Source: an uncultured Eubacteriales bacterium (GTDB lineage: Bacteria > Bacillota > Clostridia > Saccharofermentanales > UBA5734). Taken from it: DNA of 64,000 nucleotides. Location: the NCBI GenBank assembly GCA_903835065.1, contig CAILLO010000022.1, positions 1 to 64,000 on the forward strand, given 5' to 3'. A program made the translations under genes and the position numbers. Below the pieces are notes generated by a model. That model made no database searches and was not told where the DNA came from. It worked only from the letters and a program-made list of their open reading frames with translations. This document shows positions 35,667 through 49,422 of the stretch, one piece after another. Position 1 is the first letter of the stretch; each line of letters starts with the position of its first letter.

Positions 35667-36901
35667 GCGGGTTCCTCCTGGGACGTCCTTGCGCCCTTCC
35701 GGGCTGACTCCTCGCGGAGGTGGTCGATCGCGTGCGAATAGGAGATGACCTGACACCCGTTCTCGAGATAGAAGCGGTAGGTCGTCTTGTCCATGACGAT
35801 CTCGAAGTTCTCGCCGTAGTCGGCGGAGATGCCGAGGATGCCGGGCAGCGGGAAGGTCTGGGCGATCGGCGTCCCGGCGTTCATGCCGCTGTAGCGGAGC
35901 CCGGCGCGGTCGAGGACGATCGACCCCTCGCCGGCGTCGCGGAACGGCTGCTCGAGGTCGGAGATGCGGAGCCGCACGCGGCTCTCCATGCGGAAATCGG
36001 GCTCGGCGGCGGTCCGGGCCACCTCGGCGCGCTGCCAGGCGTTCCAGGCCGACGCGTCCTCGAAGACGACGCTCTCGGGGGTCTCGGGGGCGAAGAGGCC
36101 GTACTCGTCCATGACGGCGGCGTTGCCGCAGGCGCTGCAGAACAGGCGGTCCCCCTTCGAGCGCATCGTCCAGTCGGCCCGGCAGCGGGGGCACTTGTGC
36201 AGGACCGAGTCGACGCTCTCGGCGAGCGCCTTGCCGCGGAAGGGGATGCGGGCCGTGCGCTGCCAGTCGTATTCGTTGTAGTGGATCGCGGACTCGATGG
36301 CCTCGCGGATCTTCTCGACCGGAAGGCCCTTCGCCTGGTCGGCGTCGAGGAGGACGCGCGATTCGACGGTCACGTGGCCGCGGCGGTTGCCCGAGGTCGT
36401 CCAGCGGGGCCGGGACAGGTAGGCGCCCTTGGAGATCACGACGACGACCGGCATTCCGGCCTTCTTCACGAGCTTGGACAGCGCGTCGCGGACGCGGAGC
36501 GTGGAGCCGTCGGCCGAGCGGGTGCCTTCCGGAAAGATGCCGATCACGCCCTTGAGGGAGATCACGCGCAGCATCGCCTTGAGGGCCGTGGGATCCGACC
36601 GGAACTGGATCTTGGGAATCGCGCCGACGCCGCGCAGCAGCCAGCCCACGAGGGAGTGGCGGAAGAACAGGTTGGAGGTCAGGAAGCTGATGCGGAAGGG
36701 GTGCAGGGCTCGGGACATGTTGAAGGGGTCCCAGATCGAGGGGTGGTTGCCGATCACGAGGAACGGGGGCTTCAGGGCGCGGACGGCCGGGTCGCGGACG
36801 ACGCGGACGCGGTAGGCGATCGCGAGATACGGGTAGAGGACGATCTCGGCCAGGGCGTACAGGAATCCGTCGGGCAGGTGGATCTCCCGTTCCTTGCGCA
36901 T
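35663..36901 (-). CDS. PlsC-type acyltransferase with C-terminal zinc ribbon
   Basis: 412 residues. Acyltransferase motif I NHPSIWD (His-x4-Asp) near 52-58 and motif III FPEGTRS near 120-127, as in 1-acyl-glycerol-3-phosphate acyltransferases. Typical PlsC is about 200-250 residues. Here a second half contains a CPRC..CSAC zinc ribbon and a predicted beta domain (about 290-400) that I do not recognise. ATG 36901 is preceded by GGAG and GAGGAG; a GTG two codons earlier is less likely. Confidence 0.82.
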   Translation of the reverse strand: MRKEREIHLPDGFLYALAEIVLYPYLAIAYRVRVVRDPAVRALKPPFLVIGNHPSIWDPFNMSRALHPFRISFLTSNLFFRHSLVGWLLRGVGAIPKIQFRSDPTALKAMLRVISLKGVIGIFPEGTRSADGSTLRVRDALSKLVKKAGMPVVVVISKGAYLSRPRWTTSGNRRGHVTVESRVLLDADQAKGLPVEKIREAIESAIHYNEYDWQRTARIPFRGKALAESVDSVLHKCPRCRADWTMRSKGDRLFCSACGNAAVMDEYGLFAPETPESVVFEDASAWNAWQRAEVARTAAEPDFRMESRVRLRISDLEQPFRDAGEGSIVLDRAGLRYSGMNAGTPIAQTFPLPGILGISADYGENFEIVMDKTTYRFYLENGCQVISYSHAIDHLREESARKGARTSQEEPA

Positions 36902-36927
36902 CTCCACTCCTCTCCATCGGGCGCCGT

Positions 36928-36956
36928 TTGGCGGCCGTCCGATTCCGCGCTACAAT
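36928..36956 (+). promoter_or_regulatory. Promoter of the lipoprotein gene
   Basis: TTGGCG (36928-36933), 17-base spacer, TACAAT (36951-36956). It overlaps the divergent plsC promoter region. Confidence 0.5.
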
Positions 36957-36966
36957 GCATATAGAA

Positions 36967-36975
36967 CTTATAGCA
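36967..36975 (-). promoter_or_regulatory. Extended -10 promoter of plsC/SGNH operon
   Basis: Minus strand TGC followed by TATAAG (36967-36972). Predicted start near 36960. Confidence 0.5.
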
Positions 36976-37045
36976 CCCGCGAGCCGCGTTGTCATCGTCC
37001 GCAGCCCACGAAACCCGTGGGCCGCAGGGCAAGGAGGGACCTTCC

Positions 37046-38077
37046 ATGGCGCACTCCCGCACCGCCGCAGCCGCCGCGCTCGTCGCGCTCGTCGCGCTCG
37101 CCTTCGGGCTCTCCGCGACGCTTTCGGCCTGCGGACTCCCGAACGCGGCGACCCCCACCCCGGCCGTCGGGACGACTCCGACCTCCGCGCCCACATCGGC
37201 CGCGACGTCCGCGGCCACGCCCACGCCGACCTCGGGCCCTCTTCCGACGCTGACGTTCGGTCCGACCGCGGCCGGCGGCGTGGAGGACGCCTTCGCGAAG
37301 TACCTCGCCGCGCTGCCGACCGACGCCCTGCAGAGCGGCGTCGACGCCCTCGCCCAGTACAAGGTCCGGATCGGCGCCGCCACGGCGGCCCTGAACCTCG
37401 ACGCCGTCTTCGGAGACTACCTGGGATTCGAGTACGCGCTCGGATTCGGGCTGATGAACGACTTCTCCGCGCTCGATGCCGCCCGCAAGGCCGACAAGGC
37501 CAAGTTCGACGCCGGTCTCGCGGCCGCGGGCCTCGTGGCGGTCGACGTCGACGGCTCCTTCGTCATCGAGCCCGATTTCCAGGTGATCCAGGCGCAGCTG
37601 TCGGCCTTCCTCACGCCGATCGGCGAGAAGTACTGCCTCATGATGGTCGCGAACCAGGACAACCCCGTCGTGCTCGGATACTCCGAACTGAACGTGTCCC
37701 TGGCGGCGATCGGCGACACGCTGGCCGACTGGGACGCCCTGGTCCTGGAACTGGGCGGGCACGCGTATCCGCCGACCGACTCCATGTACAAGGGCCAGTT
37801 CGTCGTCCAGGAGATCCGGCGCGGCTACCAGCTCGACCTTCTCTCCTATGACATCTATGCGAACATGCCCATGTTCGACGCGAACGACGTGCTGACCCAG
37901 GACTTCCGGGACGCTTACAGCGCCTTCCTCGCGAAGCATCCGGACACGGAGAGCGCCCAGCTGGTCTCCGACTACGTCGCGGCGCTCGAGAGCCACGGCT
38001 GGAAGCGCAACGCGGAGGCGACCGCGGTTCTCACGGCCGCCGGGCTGGCCTACCTGTCCACCGAGCAGATCGGCTAG
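37046..38077 (+). CDS. Lipoprotein with Thr/Pro linker, unknown function
   Basis: 343 residues. Type II signal peptide: basic start, hydrophobic core (7-24), lipobox LSAC with Cys29. Residues 33-70 are a Thr/Pro/Ala/Ser linker, as in wall-spanning lipoproteins. The rest (about 75-343) is a soluble, mostly helical domain without a motif I recognise. GGAGG stands 8 bases before ATG 37046. Its stop is 2 bases from the stop of convergent tex. Confidence 0.85.
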   Translation: MAHSRTAAAAALVALVALAFGLSATLSACGLPNAATPTPAVGTTPTSAPTSAATSAATPTPTSGPLPTLTFGPTAAGGVEDAFAKYLAALPTDALQSGVDALAQYKVRIGAATAALNLDAVFGDYLGFEYALGFGLMNDFSALDAARKADKAKFDAGLAAAGLVAVDVDGSFVIEPDFQVIQAQLSAFLTPIGEKYCLMMVANQDNPVVLGYSELNVSLAAIGDTLADWDALVLELGGHAYPPTDSMYKGQFVVQEIRRGYQLDLLSYDIYANMPMFDANDVLTQDFRDAYSAFLAKHPDTESAQLVSDYVAALESHGWKRNAEATAVLTAAGLAYLSTEQIG

Positions 38078-38079
38078 GG

Positions 38080-40284
<2,205 letters not shown>

Positions 40285-40342
40285 CGAGGCACCTCCTGGG
40301 GGGGTTCAAGGCCGTACGGCGCGGCCGCGTTTCCGTCGGCTG

Positions 40343-40373
40343 ATTATATCCTCCCCTGCGCCTGTGGTACAAT
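40343..40373 (-). promoter_or_regulatory. tex promoter overlapping the divergent MFS promoter
   Basis: Minus strand: TTGTAC (40367-40372), 18-base spacer, TATAAT (40343-40348). The same bases give TACAAT (40368-40373) as a -10 on the plus strand for the MFS gene, so the two promoters would compete. Confidence 0.6.
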
Positions 40374-40463
40374 ACGGAAGGTCGTGCGCGCACGGCACAG
40401 GGGTTCCGCACCGGAACCCTTCGGGTCACCGCCCGATACGAGCGCAGGAGGTTCAACGGCATC

Positions 40464-41975
40464 GTGAAGGAGAACCGCACACCCCCCGTCGAAGAGCCGG
40501 ACGTTTCCCAGACCCAGGTCTCCACCGATTTCGGCCCGTCCGCCAACACCGCCGGAATCGGGATCCTCGAAGAGGTCCTGCACCACAAGCCCGGGTCCCC
40601 GAGCCTGCTGCGCCTGTGGAACCGTTCCTTCGTGCTCCTGTGGCAGGGGCAGCTCGTCTCCGAGTTCGGCAACGTCGCATTCAACGCCGCCCTCAGTTTC
40701 TGGATCCTCGCCGTGACGGGTTCCACCGCCGAGATGGGCCTCGTGCTCGCCGTCTTCGCGCTCCCCTATCTGCTCGTGACCCCGTTCGCGGGCGTCTACG
40801 TGGACCGCGCGAACCGCCGGTCGATCATCATCGTCACCGACCTGCTCCGCGGCATCGTGATGACCGCGATGGCCCTGCTGATCCTGTTCAAGGTCTTCCC
40901 GTTCTGGCTGATCTTCCCGGTCGGGCTGCTCGTCGGCACCTGCGGCGCCTTCTTCATGCCCGCGCTCAACTCCGCGATCCCCGACATCGTGCCCCAGCAC
41001 CAGCTGGTACGCGCCAACTCGCTGCGCAGCCTCACCTCGAACTTCGTGAACATGGTCGGCAACGCCCTCGGCGGCATCGTGTACAGCCTGATCGGCGCCC
41101 CGATCCTGTTCCTCTTCGACGGCATCACCTTCCTCGTCACCACCGTCGCCGAGCTGTTCGTGCGCATCCCCAAGGTCAACCGCACCGAGCACAAGGCCAA
41201 GCTCACCTATTTCGAGGACCTGAAGGACGGCTTCCGGTTCATGTTCCGCTTCGCCGGCCTGCGGTTCATCCTGATCGAAGCGATCGCGCTCAACTTCTTC
41301 CTGACGGTCGGGTCGATCCTGCTGACGCCCTTCTTCATGCGCATGAGCACCAACGGGCAGGCGGCCGCCGATTGGGCGATCCTGCAGAAGACCGAGCTCG
41401 GCAAGGCCTTCCTCGAGAACATCGCCGGTTCCGGCGCCATGCTCTTCGGCTTCGCCGCCGGCTCCTTCGTGCTCGGCAACCTGCTCGGCGCCGGCATCAC
41501 GGCGATCGCCCAGATCCGGCCCCGCCAGCGCTCCTTCGCCGTCGCGCTGACCGGGATCGTCGGCTGCCTGTGCATGATCGTCGTCGGCCGCATGCAGACC
41601 TACATCCCGATCCTGTTCCTGATGGCGAGCGCCGGAATCTGTGTCGCCGTGGCCCTGACCCTCCTCAACACCGTGCTGCAGACTTCGGTCCCGCAGGACA
41701 TGCGCGGCAAGACGTTCGGCCTCCTCGCCGCCGCGATCGGCGCCTCCTCCCCGCTGGCGATGGCCATCGGAGGCGTCGTGGGCGAATACGCCGGCGCCGG
41801 CACGACGATCTCCCTGGCCTTCGTCCTCGCCCTGCTGATCAGCCTTCCGCTCGCCTTCGCGAGGAACGTCCACGCGATGGTCAATTTCGATCCGGAGACA
41901 CAGAGCCTCGACGATATCCTGCGGGAGCAGATGCGCCGCTCCCGCGCCCGCAAGGGAACCCCGTCCCCGGACTGA
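40464..41975 (+). CDS. MFS transporter (efflux type)
   Basis: 503 residues, 12 predicted membrane helices after a hydrophilic 60-residue N-terminal extension. VDRANRRSIIIVTDLLRG is the loop 2-3 signature of major facilitator drug or siderophore exporters (EntS-like). The conserved first helix pattern (LRLWNRSFVLLWQGQLVSEFGNVAF) also fits. Substrate unknown. GTG start follows AGGAGG by 12 bases. It precedes the Yip1 gene by 17 bases. Confidence 0.85.
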   Translation: MKENRTPPVEEPDVSQTQVSTDFGPSANTAGIGILEEVLHHKPGSPSLLRLWNRSFVLLWQGQLVSEFGNVAFNAALSFWILAVTGSTAEMGLVLAVFALPYLLVTPFAGVYVDRANRRSIIIVTDLLRGIVMTAMALLILFKVFPFWLIFPVGLLVGTCGAFFMPALNSAIPDIVPQHQLVRANSLRSLTSNFVNMVGNALGGIVYSLIGAPILFLFDGITFLVTTVAELFVRIPKVNRTEHKAKLTYFEDLKDGFRFMFRFAGLRFILIEAIALNFFLTVGSILLTPFFMRMSTNGQAAADWAILQKTELGKAFLENIAGSGAMLFGFAAGSFVLGNLLGAGITAIAQIRPRQRSFAVALTGIVGCLCMIVVGRMQTYIPILFLMASAGICVAVALTLLNTVLQTSVPQDMRGKTFGLLAAAIGASSPLAMAIGGVVGEYAGAGTTISLAFVLALLISLPLAFARNVHAMVNFDPETQSLDDILREQMRRSRARKGTPSPD

Positions 41976-41992
41976 CCCCTCCAGGAGGACCC

Positions 41993-42979
41993 ATGGCCCG
42001 ATACTGCTTCTACTGCGGCCGCGAACTCGAACCCGACGAGAAATGCACCTGCCGCACCTCCGGCTCGGCCGGCGGTAGCGGGCCGTCCGGAGCGAAAGCC
42101 GGGGGCAGCGGCGCGTCCGGCGCTGGCCCGAAGGCCTCCCGCACGGCTCCCCCGCCGCCTCCGCCCCGCCCGAAGCAGCAGGCCCCCCGCAAGTCCGGCT
42201 TCTTCAAAGCCTTCTTCGGCTTCTTCGCGGGCCCGCCCAAACCCCCGAAGGCGTCCCGACCGGGCGCCGGGTACGCGCAGCGCCCGACGAAGGGCCCGGC
42301 GACGCCACCCGGGGTCTTCCTGCGCGCCCGCCTGTCCGAATTCGGCGGCTTCTTCGTGCGCCCGGCCCAGACGATCCGCCGGGTCGCCGGCGGCACCTCG
42401 ACCGGCACCGTCGTCCTCTACCTGCTCCTCCAGGCGGTCGTGTCGGCCGGAGCCGCCCTCGCGTTCTCCGGACGCGCCGCCATGGACGGATTCCTCGCGT
42501 TCCTGCTGACCGGCGGCGTCCAGGGATTCCGCACCGCCACGGACCTCGCCGGCGGGGGCGCCCTCGTCGCCCCCGCCGTGTTCGCGTCCGTCGTGCTGCA
42601 GGACCTCGCGCTGGCCGGGATCCTCGCCCTCGCGCTGCGCTTCCTGCTGCGCACGCCGGTCTCGTTCCGCCGCGTGCTCGGCGCTCTGGCACCGGCCGCG
42701 TTCTTCAACGCGGCCCTGACCCTGCTCGCTCTCGTCTCTTCGCTGGGCGCGTCCCTTCCGGCGACGCAGCTGCTGCTCGCCGGTCTCGTGCTCGGATTCG
42801 TCGCACTGTTCCTGGGACTGCTGGCGGTCACGGGCCAGGGGGAGGACCGGGTCCTCGCGCTGCTGTTCTTCTCGCTGCTGCTGTTCTATGCCTTCCTGGC
42901 GGTCCTCTCCGGATACGCGGGCGCGCTGTTCCCGGCGGCGACGACGCCGATCGGCACGGGGACCGGCGTCACGTACTGA
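41993..42979 (+). CDS. Zinc-ribbon and Yip1-domain membrane protein
   Basis: 328 residues. N-terminal zinc ribbon CFYCGRE..CTC (4-20), a Gly/Ala/Pro-rich linker (25-70) with a poly-Pro stretch, and a C-terminal Yip1-like domain of five hydrophobic segments (about 135-310). Function unknown; the fold occurs in bacterial membrane proteins next to envelope genes. Paralogous in architecture to 60952-61743. Confidence 0.75.
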   Translation: MARYCFYCGRELEPDEKCTCRTSGSAGGSGPSGAKAGGSGASGAGPKASRTAPPPPPPRPKQQAPRKSGFFKAFFGFFAGPPKPPKASRPGAGYAQRPTKGPATPPGVFLRARLSEFGGFFVRPAQTIRRVAGGTSTGTVVLYLLLQAVVSAGAALAFSGRAAMDGFLAFLLTGGVQGFRTATDLAGGGALVAPAVFASVVLQDLALAGILALALRFLLRTPVSFRRVLGALAPAAFFNAALTLLALVSSLGASLPATQLLLAGLVLGFVALFLGLLAVTGQGEDRVLALLFFSLLLFYAFLAVLSGYAGALFPAATTPIGTGTGVTY

Positions 42980-43004
42980 CGGGTCCGCGATCGGATTCGT
43001 GCGG

Positions 43005-43041
43005 AGCCCCGGCCCCCGGAGACGGATCGGCCGGGGCTTCT
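43005..43041 (+). terminator. Rho-independent terminator after the Yip1 gene
   Basis: AGCCCCGGCC (43005-43014) pairs exactly with GGCCGGGGCT (43029-43038), then TCTTCT. It can also serve the convergent URO-D gene. Confidence 0.8.
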
Positions 43042-43042
43042 T

Positions 43043-44119
43043 CTAGTATGCCTTCACGGCCTCCATCAGGTCGTTTGCGGTCGCCCGGTCCGGCACGCCG
43101 GTCACGTTGTAGAAGACGTTGCGGGGCAGCGTCTTCGCCTCGAGCGCGGGCGCGAAGGCGTCGAAGGGATAGGCCAGCCAGATGGGGACGTCGCCGCGGC
43201 GGCGGGCGAGCTCGTCCAGCTTCAAGTACACGGGCGGGTTGAAGGGCTCGTCGCCGAAGACGATCAGACGAAGGCCCTTCAGGGTCGTCGCGCCTTCGAG
43301 CAGGTGGTGGCCGTTGCTGTGCAGGTGGACGATGCCGCCGTCGAAGCGCGCGAAGATGCGCTCGACCGGCTCCCTCCCCCACTCCTCGCACAGGGCAGGA
43401 GATGCCAGGTGGAACGGGTCGATGCTCTCGCCGAGGCTGCGGCCGGGCAGCCACTGTGCGAGGTTGCTGCAGGTGCCGCCCTCGAGGAGGCCGACCACCT
43501 CGAAGAAGCGCCGGTGCACCCAGGTGTTGACCCGGTCGGCGAAGTCGAAGACGCGGCGGACCTCCTCGGGGTCGTCGACGAGGTCGAGGTAGGCGTTCGT
43601 CGCGCCCCGCAGCTCGACCAGGAAGTTCATCCCGTTGATCAGCGTGAAGTGGCTGATGCCGAACCGGCCGGCCGCGCCCTTCGCGAAGACGCGGAGCTGC
43701 TCGTCGTAGCGCCGCGCCCAGGGTCCGTCCTCGTCGAGGGTCAGGGACGCGATCTCCGACAGGTCGCCGACGAACGGCAGGGTCATCGACGAGACCCAGC
43801 CCCACGACGGGTCGTTCAGGTAGCGGACGTCCTTCGCGCCGACGAGGGCTCCGTAGAGCCCCTGGTCGCACTCGGAAAGGTAGGCGCAGGGGATGGAGTC
43901 GTCCGCGAGGTCGGCGCCGACCGAACAGTACGCGTCCCAGAAGGCGATGCGCTCGCGCGGGTCGGGGTAGTCGACGAGGCCGGCCTTCGTGCTCGCGGAA
44001 TACGCGTCGAGCGCGGGGACCGGCACGTTCATCTTCGCGAAGATGCGGTCCTGGGCGCCGCGGTCGTAGAAGGCGGACAGGCGTTCGAGGACCTCGCGGT
44101 GGTTGCGCTTGTACAGCAT
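43043..44119 (-). CDS. Uroporphyrinogen decarboxylase (URO-D) superfamily protein
   Basis: 358 residues. TIM-barrel URO-D/MtaA/CmuA family: DLVDDPEEVRRVFDFAD, GGTCSNLAQWLPGRSLGESIDPFHLASPALCEEW, HLHSNGHHLLE, and IVFGDEPF. The haem-pathway Asp/Arg set of true HemE is not evident, so a corrinoid methyltransferase-like or sugar-related role is more likely. ATG 44119 follows GGAGGG by 8 bases. Monocistronic, convergent with the Yip1 gene. Confidence 0.78.
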   Translation of the reverse strand: MLYKRNHREVLERLSAFYDRGAQDRIFAKMNVPVPALDAYSASTKAGLVDYPDPRERIAFWDAYCSVGADLADDSIPCAYLSECDQGLYGALVGAKDVRYLNDPSWGWVSSMTLPFVGDLSEIASLTLDEDGPWARRYDEQLRVFAKGAAGRFGISHFTLINGMNFLVELRGATNAYLDLVDDPEEVRRVFDFADRVNTWVHRRFFEVVGLLEGGTCSNLAQWLPGRSLGESIDPFHLASPALCEEWGREPVERIFARFDGGIVHLHSNGHHLLEGATTLKGLRLIVFGDEPFNPPVYLKLDELARRRGDVPIWLAYPFDAFAPALEAKTLPRNVFYNVTGVPDRATANDLMEAVKAY

Positions 44120-44226
44120 GGGGGCGCCCTCCGGGGACGGACATACGGAAGCGGCCGGCGTTCGCTGCTTCCACACTACCATGGGGATGGCCCGCGCGGT
44201 ATGCACGGAGATGTGGACGGATTGCA

Positions 44227-44259
44227 GGAGGCCGCCCCGCGCGGTGCGGGACGGCCTCC
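44227..44259 (-). terminator. Hairpin after clpC
   Basis: GGAGGCCG (44227-44234) pairs with CGGCCTCC (44252-44259) with further internal CCCGC/GCGGG pairing. No T-run follows on the minus strand. Confidence 0.45.
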
Positions 44260-44294
44260 GGGGGGCGGTCGTGCGGATCCGGCGCCTTCCGGCG

Positions 44295-47018
<2,724 letters not shown>

Positions 47019-47046
47019 GGTGGAATTCTCCTTTCGGTGGAGGGGG

Positions 47047-48066
47047 TCACAGACAATCGCGGATCGTGGCCGCACGGGCCGCGTCGCGCTCGTCGGGGCC
47101 CATCGGGCGCCCGACCGTCTTCTGCAGGGTGGCGGGCCCGACCCCGAGGGTCAGGCGGTTGAGGGTCTCGACGCGGATATTGCGCAGGAGGCCGAGCGAC
47201 ACGCCGAGGCGGATGTCGGACAGCTGCTGCAGCGCCTCCTCGGACGAGATCTTCCGGGCGTACTTGAGGATGCCGTAGGCGCGGTTCACGCGGTCCTCCA
47301 GCGTCAGCGGCTGCAGGCGGTAGAGTTCCTTGCGGATGCCCCGCTCCTGTTCGAGTCCCTGGACCACGAGGCGCTTGAGGTCCGCGACCGTCTCCTCCTC
47401 GCTCACGCCCAGGGTGATCTGGTTGGAGACCTGGAAGATCGCGCCGGTCGCCTCGCTGTTCTCGCCGTACAGGCCGCGCACCGTGAAGCCGATCTTGCGC
47501 AGCGACTCGACGACGGCGGCGATATAGCCGGTCATGACGAGGCCGGGTAGGTGGACCATCACCGAGGCGCGCATGCCGGTGCCGGTGTTGGTCGGGCAGG
47601 CCGTGCCGTAGCCGAACTGCGGGTGGAACCCGATGTCGAGCTTCTCCTCGAAGAGGCGGGCGAGGCGCAGCGCGTCGGCGTAGCTCTCGTCGAGGGCGAA
47701 CCCGGCGCGCATCGCCTGGATGCGGACGTGGTCCTCCTCGTTGACCATCATGGAGATCGATTCGTCGCGGTTGACGAGCGTGCGGCGCCCCGTGCCCCCG
47801 GCGGCGAACTCCTTGCTGATCAGGTGCTTCTCGACCATCGAGACCCGGTCGGTCTCCTCCATCGCGTCCATCTCGAGCGAGGCGAACTCGCGCTTGAGGT
47901 TGGCGCTGGCGCTGAACAGGGCCTCCTCGATGCGGTCGGCGACCTCGCGGGCCGTTGCGGGCGACAGCTTGTGCGGGAAGGGGAATTCCTTGAGGTTGCG
48001 GGCGAGGCGGACGCGGCTGCTCAGCACGATATCCCCTTCGGGGCCGGCTCCTTCGTACCAGTTCAT
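47047..48066 (-). CDS. mcsB: Protein arginine kinase McsB
   Basis: 339 residues, usual length. Guanido-kinase fold: SSRVRLARN, RDESISMMVNEEDHVRIQ with the acidic catalytic pair near 110, and TACPTNTGTGMRASVMVHLPGL with the active-site Cys. The allosteric phospho-arginine-binding motif RDxxRA is present at the C-terminus (RDAARA). It phosphorylates arginines on CtsR and damaged proteins and so marks them for ClpCP. ATG overlaps the mcsA stop (48063-48066). Confidence 0.97.
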   Translation of the reverse strand: MNWYEGAGPEGDIVLSSRVRLARNLKEFPFPHKLSPATAREVADRIEEALFSASANLKREFASLEMDAMEETDRVSMVEKHLISKEFAAGGTGRRTLVNRDESISMMVNEEDHVRIQAMRAGFALDESYADALRLARLFEEKLDIGFHPQFGYGTACPTNTGTGMRASVMVHLPGLVMTGYIAAVVESLRKIGFTVRGLYGENSEATGAIFQVSNQITLGVSEEETVADLKRLVVQGLEQERGIRKELYRLQPLTLEDRVNRAYGILKYARKISSEEALQQLSDIRLGVSLGLLRNIRVETLNRLTLGVGPATLQKTVGRPMGPDERDAARAATIRDCL

Positions 48067-48779
48067 GCCTTCGTCCCCCCTTCCTTTCCGGGTTCGAGCG
48101 CGCGGATCCGGTCGCGGATCCGGGCGGCCTTCTCGTAGTCCTCCGCCTTCACGGCCTCAGCCTGCTCGCGGCGCAGCGCCTCGAGACCGGACTCGGCGGC
48201 GGTCGCGGCGGGGCGGGTCGGTACGGCTGTCGCGGCCGGCGCGGTCTCGACGGGAGGCTTCGCGGCCGCGGAGGCGTCCGCCGCCTGCGCGTCGCCCTCG
48301 GGCCGCTTCTTCGGGATGCGGACCGGGCGCTTGAGCAGCCGCTTCTTGTCCTCGGCCGCCGTCTCCTCGGGCTTCGGCGCGGCGGGCGCGCCGTCCGGGC
48401 GGCGCCCCACGTGGGTCTCGCCCGCCTGGATGCGCCGGATCACCGGCAGCAGGCGCTGTCCGAACTCGTCGTAGCAGTGGCAGCAGCCGAGCAGCCCTCG
48501 ATTGCGGAACTCCTCGAAGCTCGTGCCGCAGTAGGCGCAGCGCTCGACCTGCTGGGCCGCGCTCGCCGCGCCGGGCATGCCGCCGGCCATCTTGAAGAGA
48601 TTGGTCGCTCCGCTGCCGAACAGGTCTCCCGCGAAGATCCCGGCGACGCCGTCCGGCTCCCCGAGGTACCCCTGCTCCTTGGCGCACACGGGGCAGAGGT
48701 CGATGCGCGTCGTCTTCCCGTTGACGTTCTGGGTGATGTGAATCGTCGCTTCGCGCTTCTTGCAGGACGGACAGGTCAT
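48063..48779 (-). CDS. mcsA: McsA, zinc-binding activator of McsB
   Basis: 238 residues. Zinc fingers CPSC, CPVC, CAYC and GCCHCYDEF in two pairs, an Ala/Pro linker (125-195) longer than in B. subtilis, and a C-terminal UVR helix pair (LEALRREQAEAVKAEDYEKAARIRDRIRALE). Required for McsB activity and stress sensing. ATG 48779 has AGGAGG 8 bases upstream. Confidence 0.95.
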   Translation of the reverse strand: MTCPSCKKREATIHITQNVNGKTTRIDLCPVCAKEQGYLGEPDGVAGIFAGDLFGSGATNLFKMAGGMPGAASAAQQVERCAYCGTSFEEFRNRGLLGCCHCYDEFGQRLLPVIRRIQAGETHVGRRPDGAPAAPKPEETAAEDKKRLLKRPVRIPKKRPEGDAQAADASAAAKPPVETAPAATAVPTRPAATAAESGLEALRREQAEAVKAEDYEKAARIRDRIRALEPGKEGGTKA

Positions 48780-48793
48780 CGTCGCCACCTCCT

Positions 48794-49255
48794 TCAGCTC
48801 ACGTACAGGCTGGTCAGCATGTACTTCATGACATCCATGCGCACGCGGTCGCGCAGTTCCGGCGGCACCTCGGCCAGGGCCTGGTCGGACAGGGCCGCGG
48901 AGAAGATCCGGCCCGACGTGCAGTCGAGGACGCGGTGGTCGGTCAGGTGGTCGATCAGCACCTGCGCGCCGTGCGAGGACAGGTACGACCCCGACGCGTT
49001 GAGCACGTGCATCAGGAAGGCGCCCGGGTCGTTCTCGGTCACGCGCCGGATGCGGATCCAGCCCCCGCCGCCGCGCCGGCTCTCGACATAGTACCCCTGG
49101 CCGTTGCCGAAGCGGGTCGTGAGGACGTAGGAGATCTGGGAGGGAACGCAGTGGACGCGGCCCGCGAGTTCGTTGCGGGTCGTCTCGAGGCGTCCGTCGT
49201 TCTCCTCGATCATCTGCTTGATCATGCCTTCGATCAGGTCGCTGAGACTGGGCAT
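48794..49255 (-). CDS. ctsR: CtsR, class III heat-shock repressor
   Basis: 153 residues from MPSLSDLIEGMIKQM, the family start, at ATG 49255. Winged helix-turn-helix with RNELAGRVHCVPSQISYVLTTRF and the Gly-rich beta-wing (SRRGGGGWIRI) that acts as thermosensor. Represses its own operon and other clp genes until McsB/ClpC remove it. First gene of the four-gene operon; mcsA starts 14 bases downstream. Confidence 0.96.
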   Translation of the reverse strand: MPSLSDLIEGMIKQMIEENDGRLETTRNELAGRVHCVPSQISYVLTTRFGNGQGYYVESRRGGGGWIRIRRVTENDPGAFLMHVLNASGSYLSSHGAQVLIDHLTDHRVLDCTSGRIFSAALSDQALAEVPPELRDRVRMDVMKYMLTSLYVS

Positions 49256-49317
49256 CGGGATCCTCTCCTCCAGGTCCGCGGCACTATCGCCGCAGAAACG
49301 TCGCACAATTCTTTGTC

Positions 49318-49334
49318 TTTGTCTTTCCTTGTCC
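49318..49334 (-). promoter_or_regulatory. CtsR operator (variant heptad repeat)
   Basis: Minus strand GGACAAG, then GAA, then AGACAAA: two heptads spaced by three bases as in the consensus RGTCAAA-NAN-RGTCAAA but with A in place of T at position 3. A third GACAAAG follows. It sits right after the -10, over the transcription start. Confidence 0.65.
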
Positions 49335-49344
49335 TTCTGACTCG

Positions 49345-49373
49345 ATTATAGCCGCGTCCCTCTCCCATTTCAA
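49345..49373 (-). promoter_or_regulatory. ctsR operon promoter
   Basis: Minus strand: TTGAAA (49368-49373), exact 17-base spacer, TATAAT (49345-49350). One of the strongest sigma-A-type promoters in the window. Leader about 80 bases. Confidence 0.8.
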
Positions 49374-49422
49374 GGAGCGGGACGGGTCCGGCGCGTTCCG
49401 TCACCTGCGTGACGGAGCGGAC

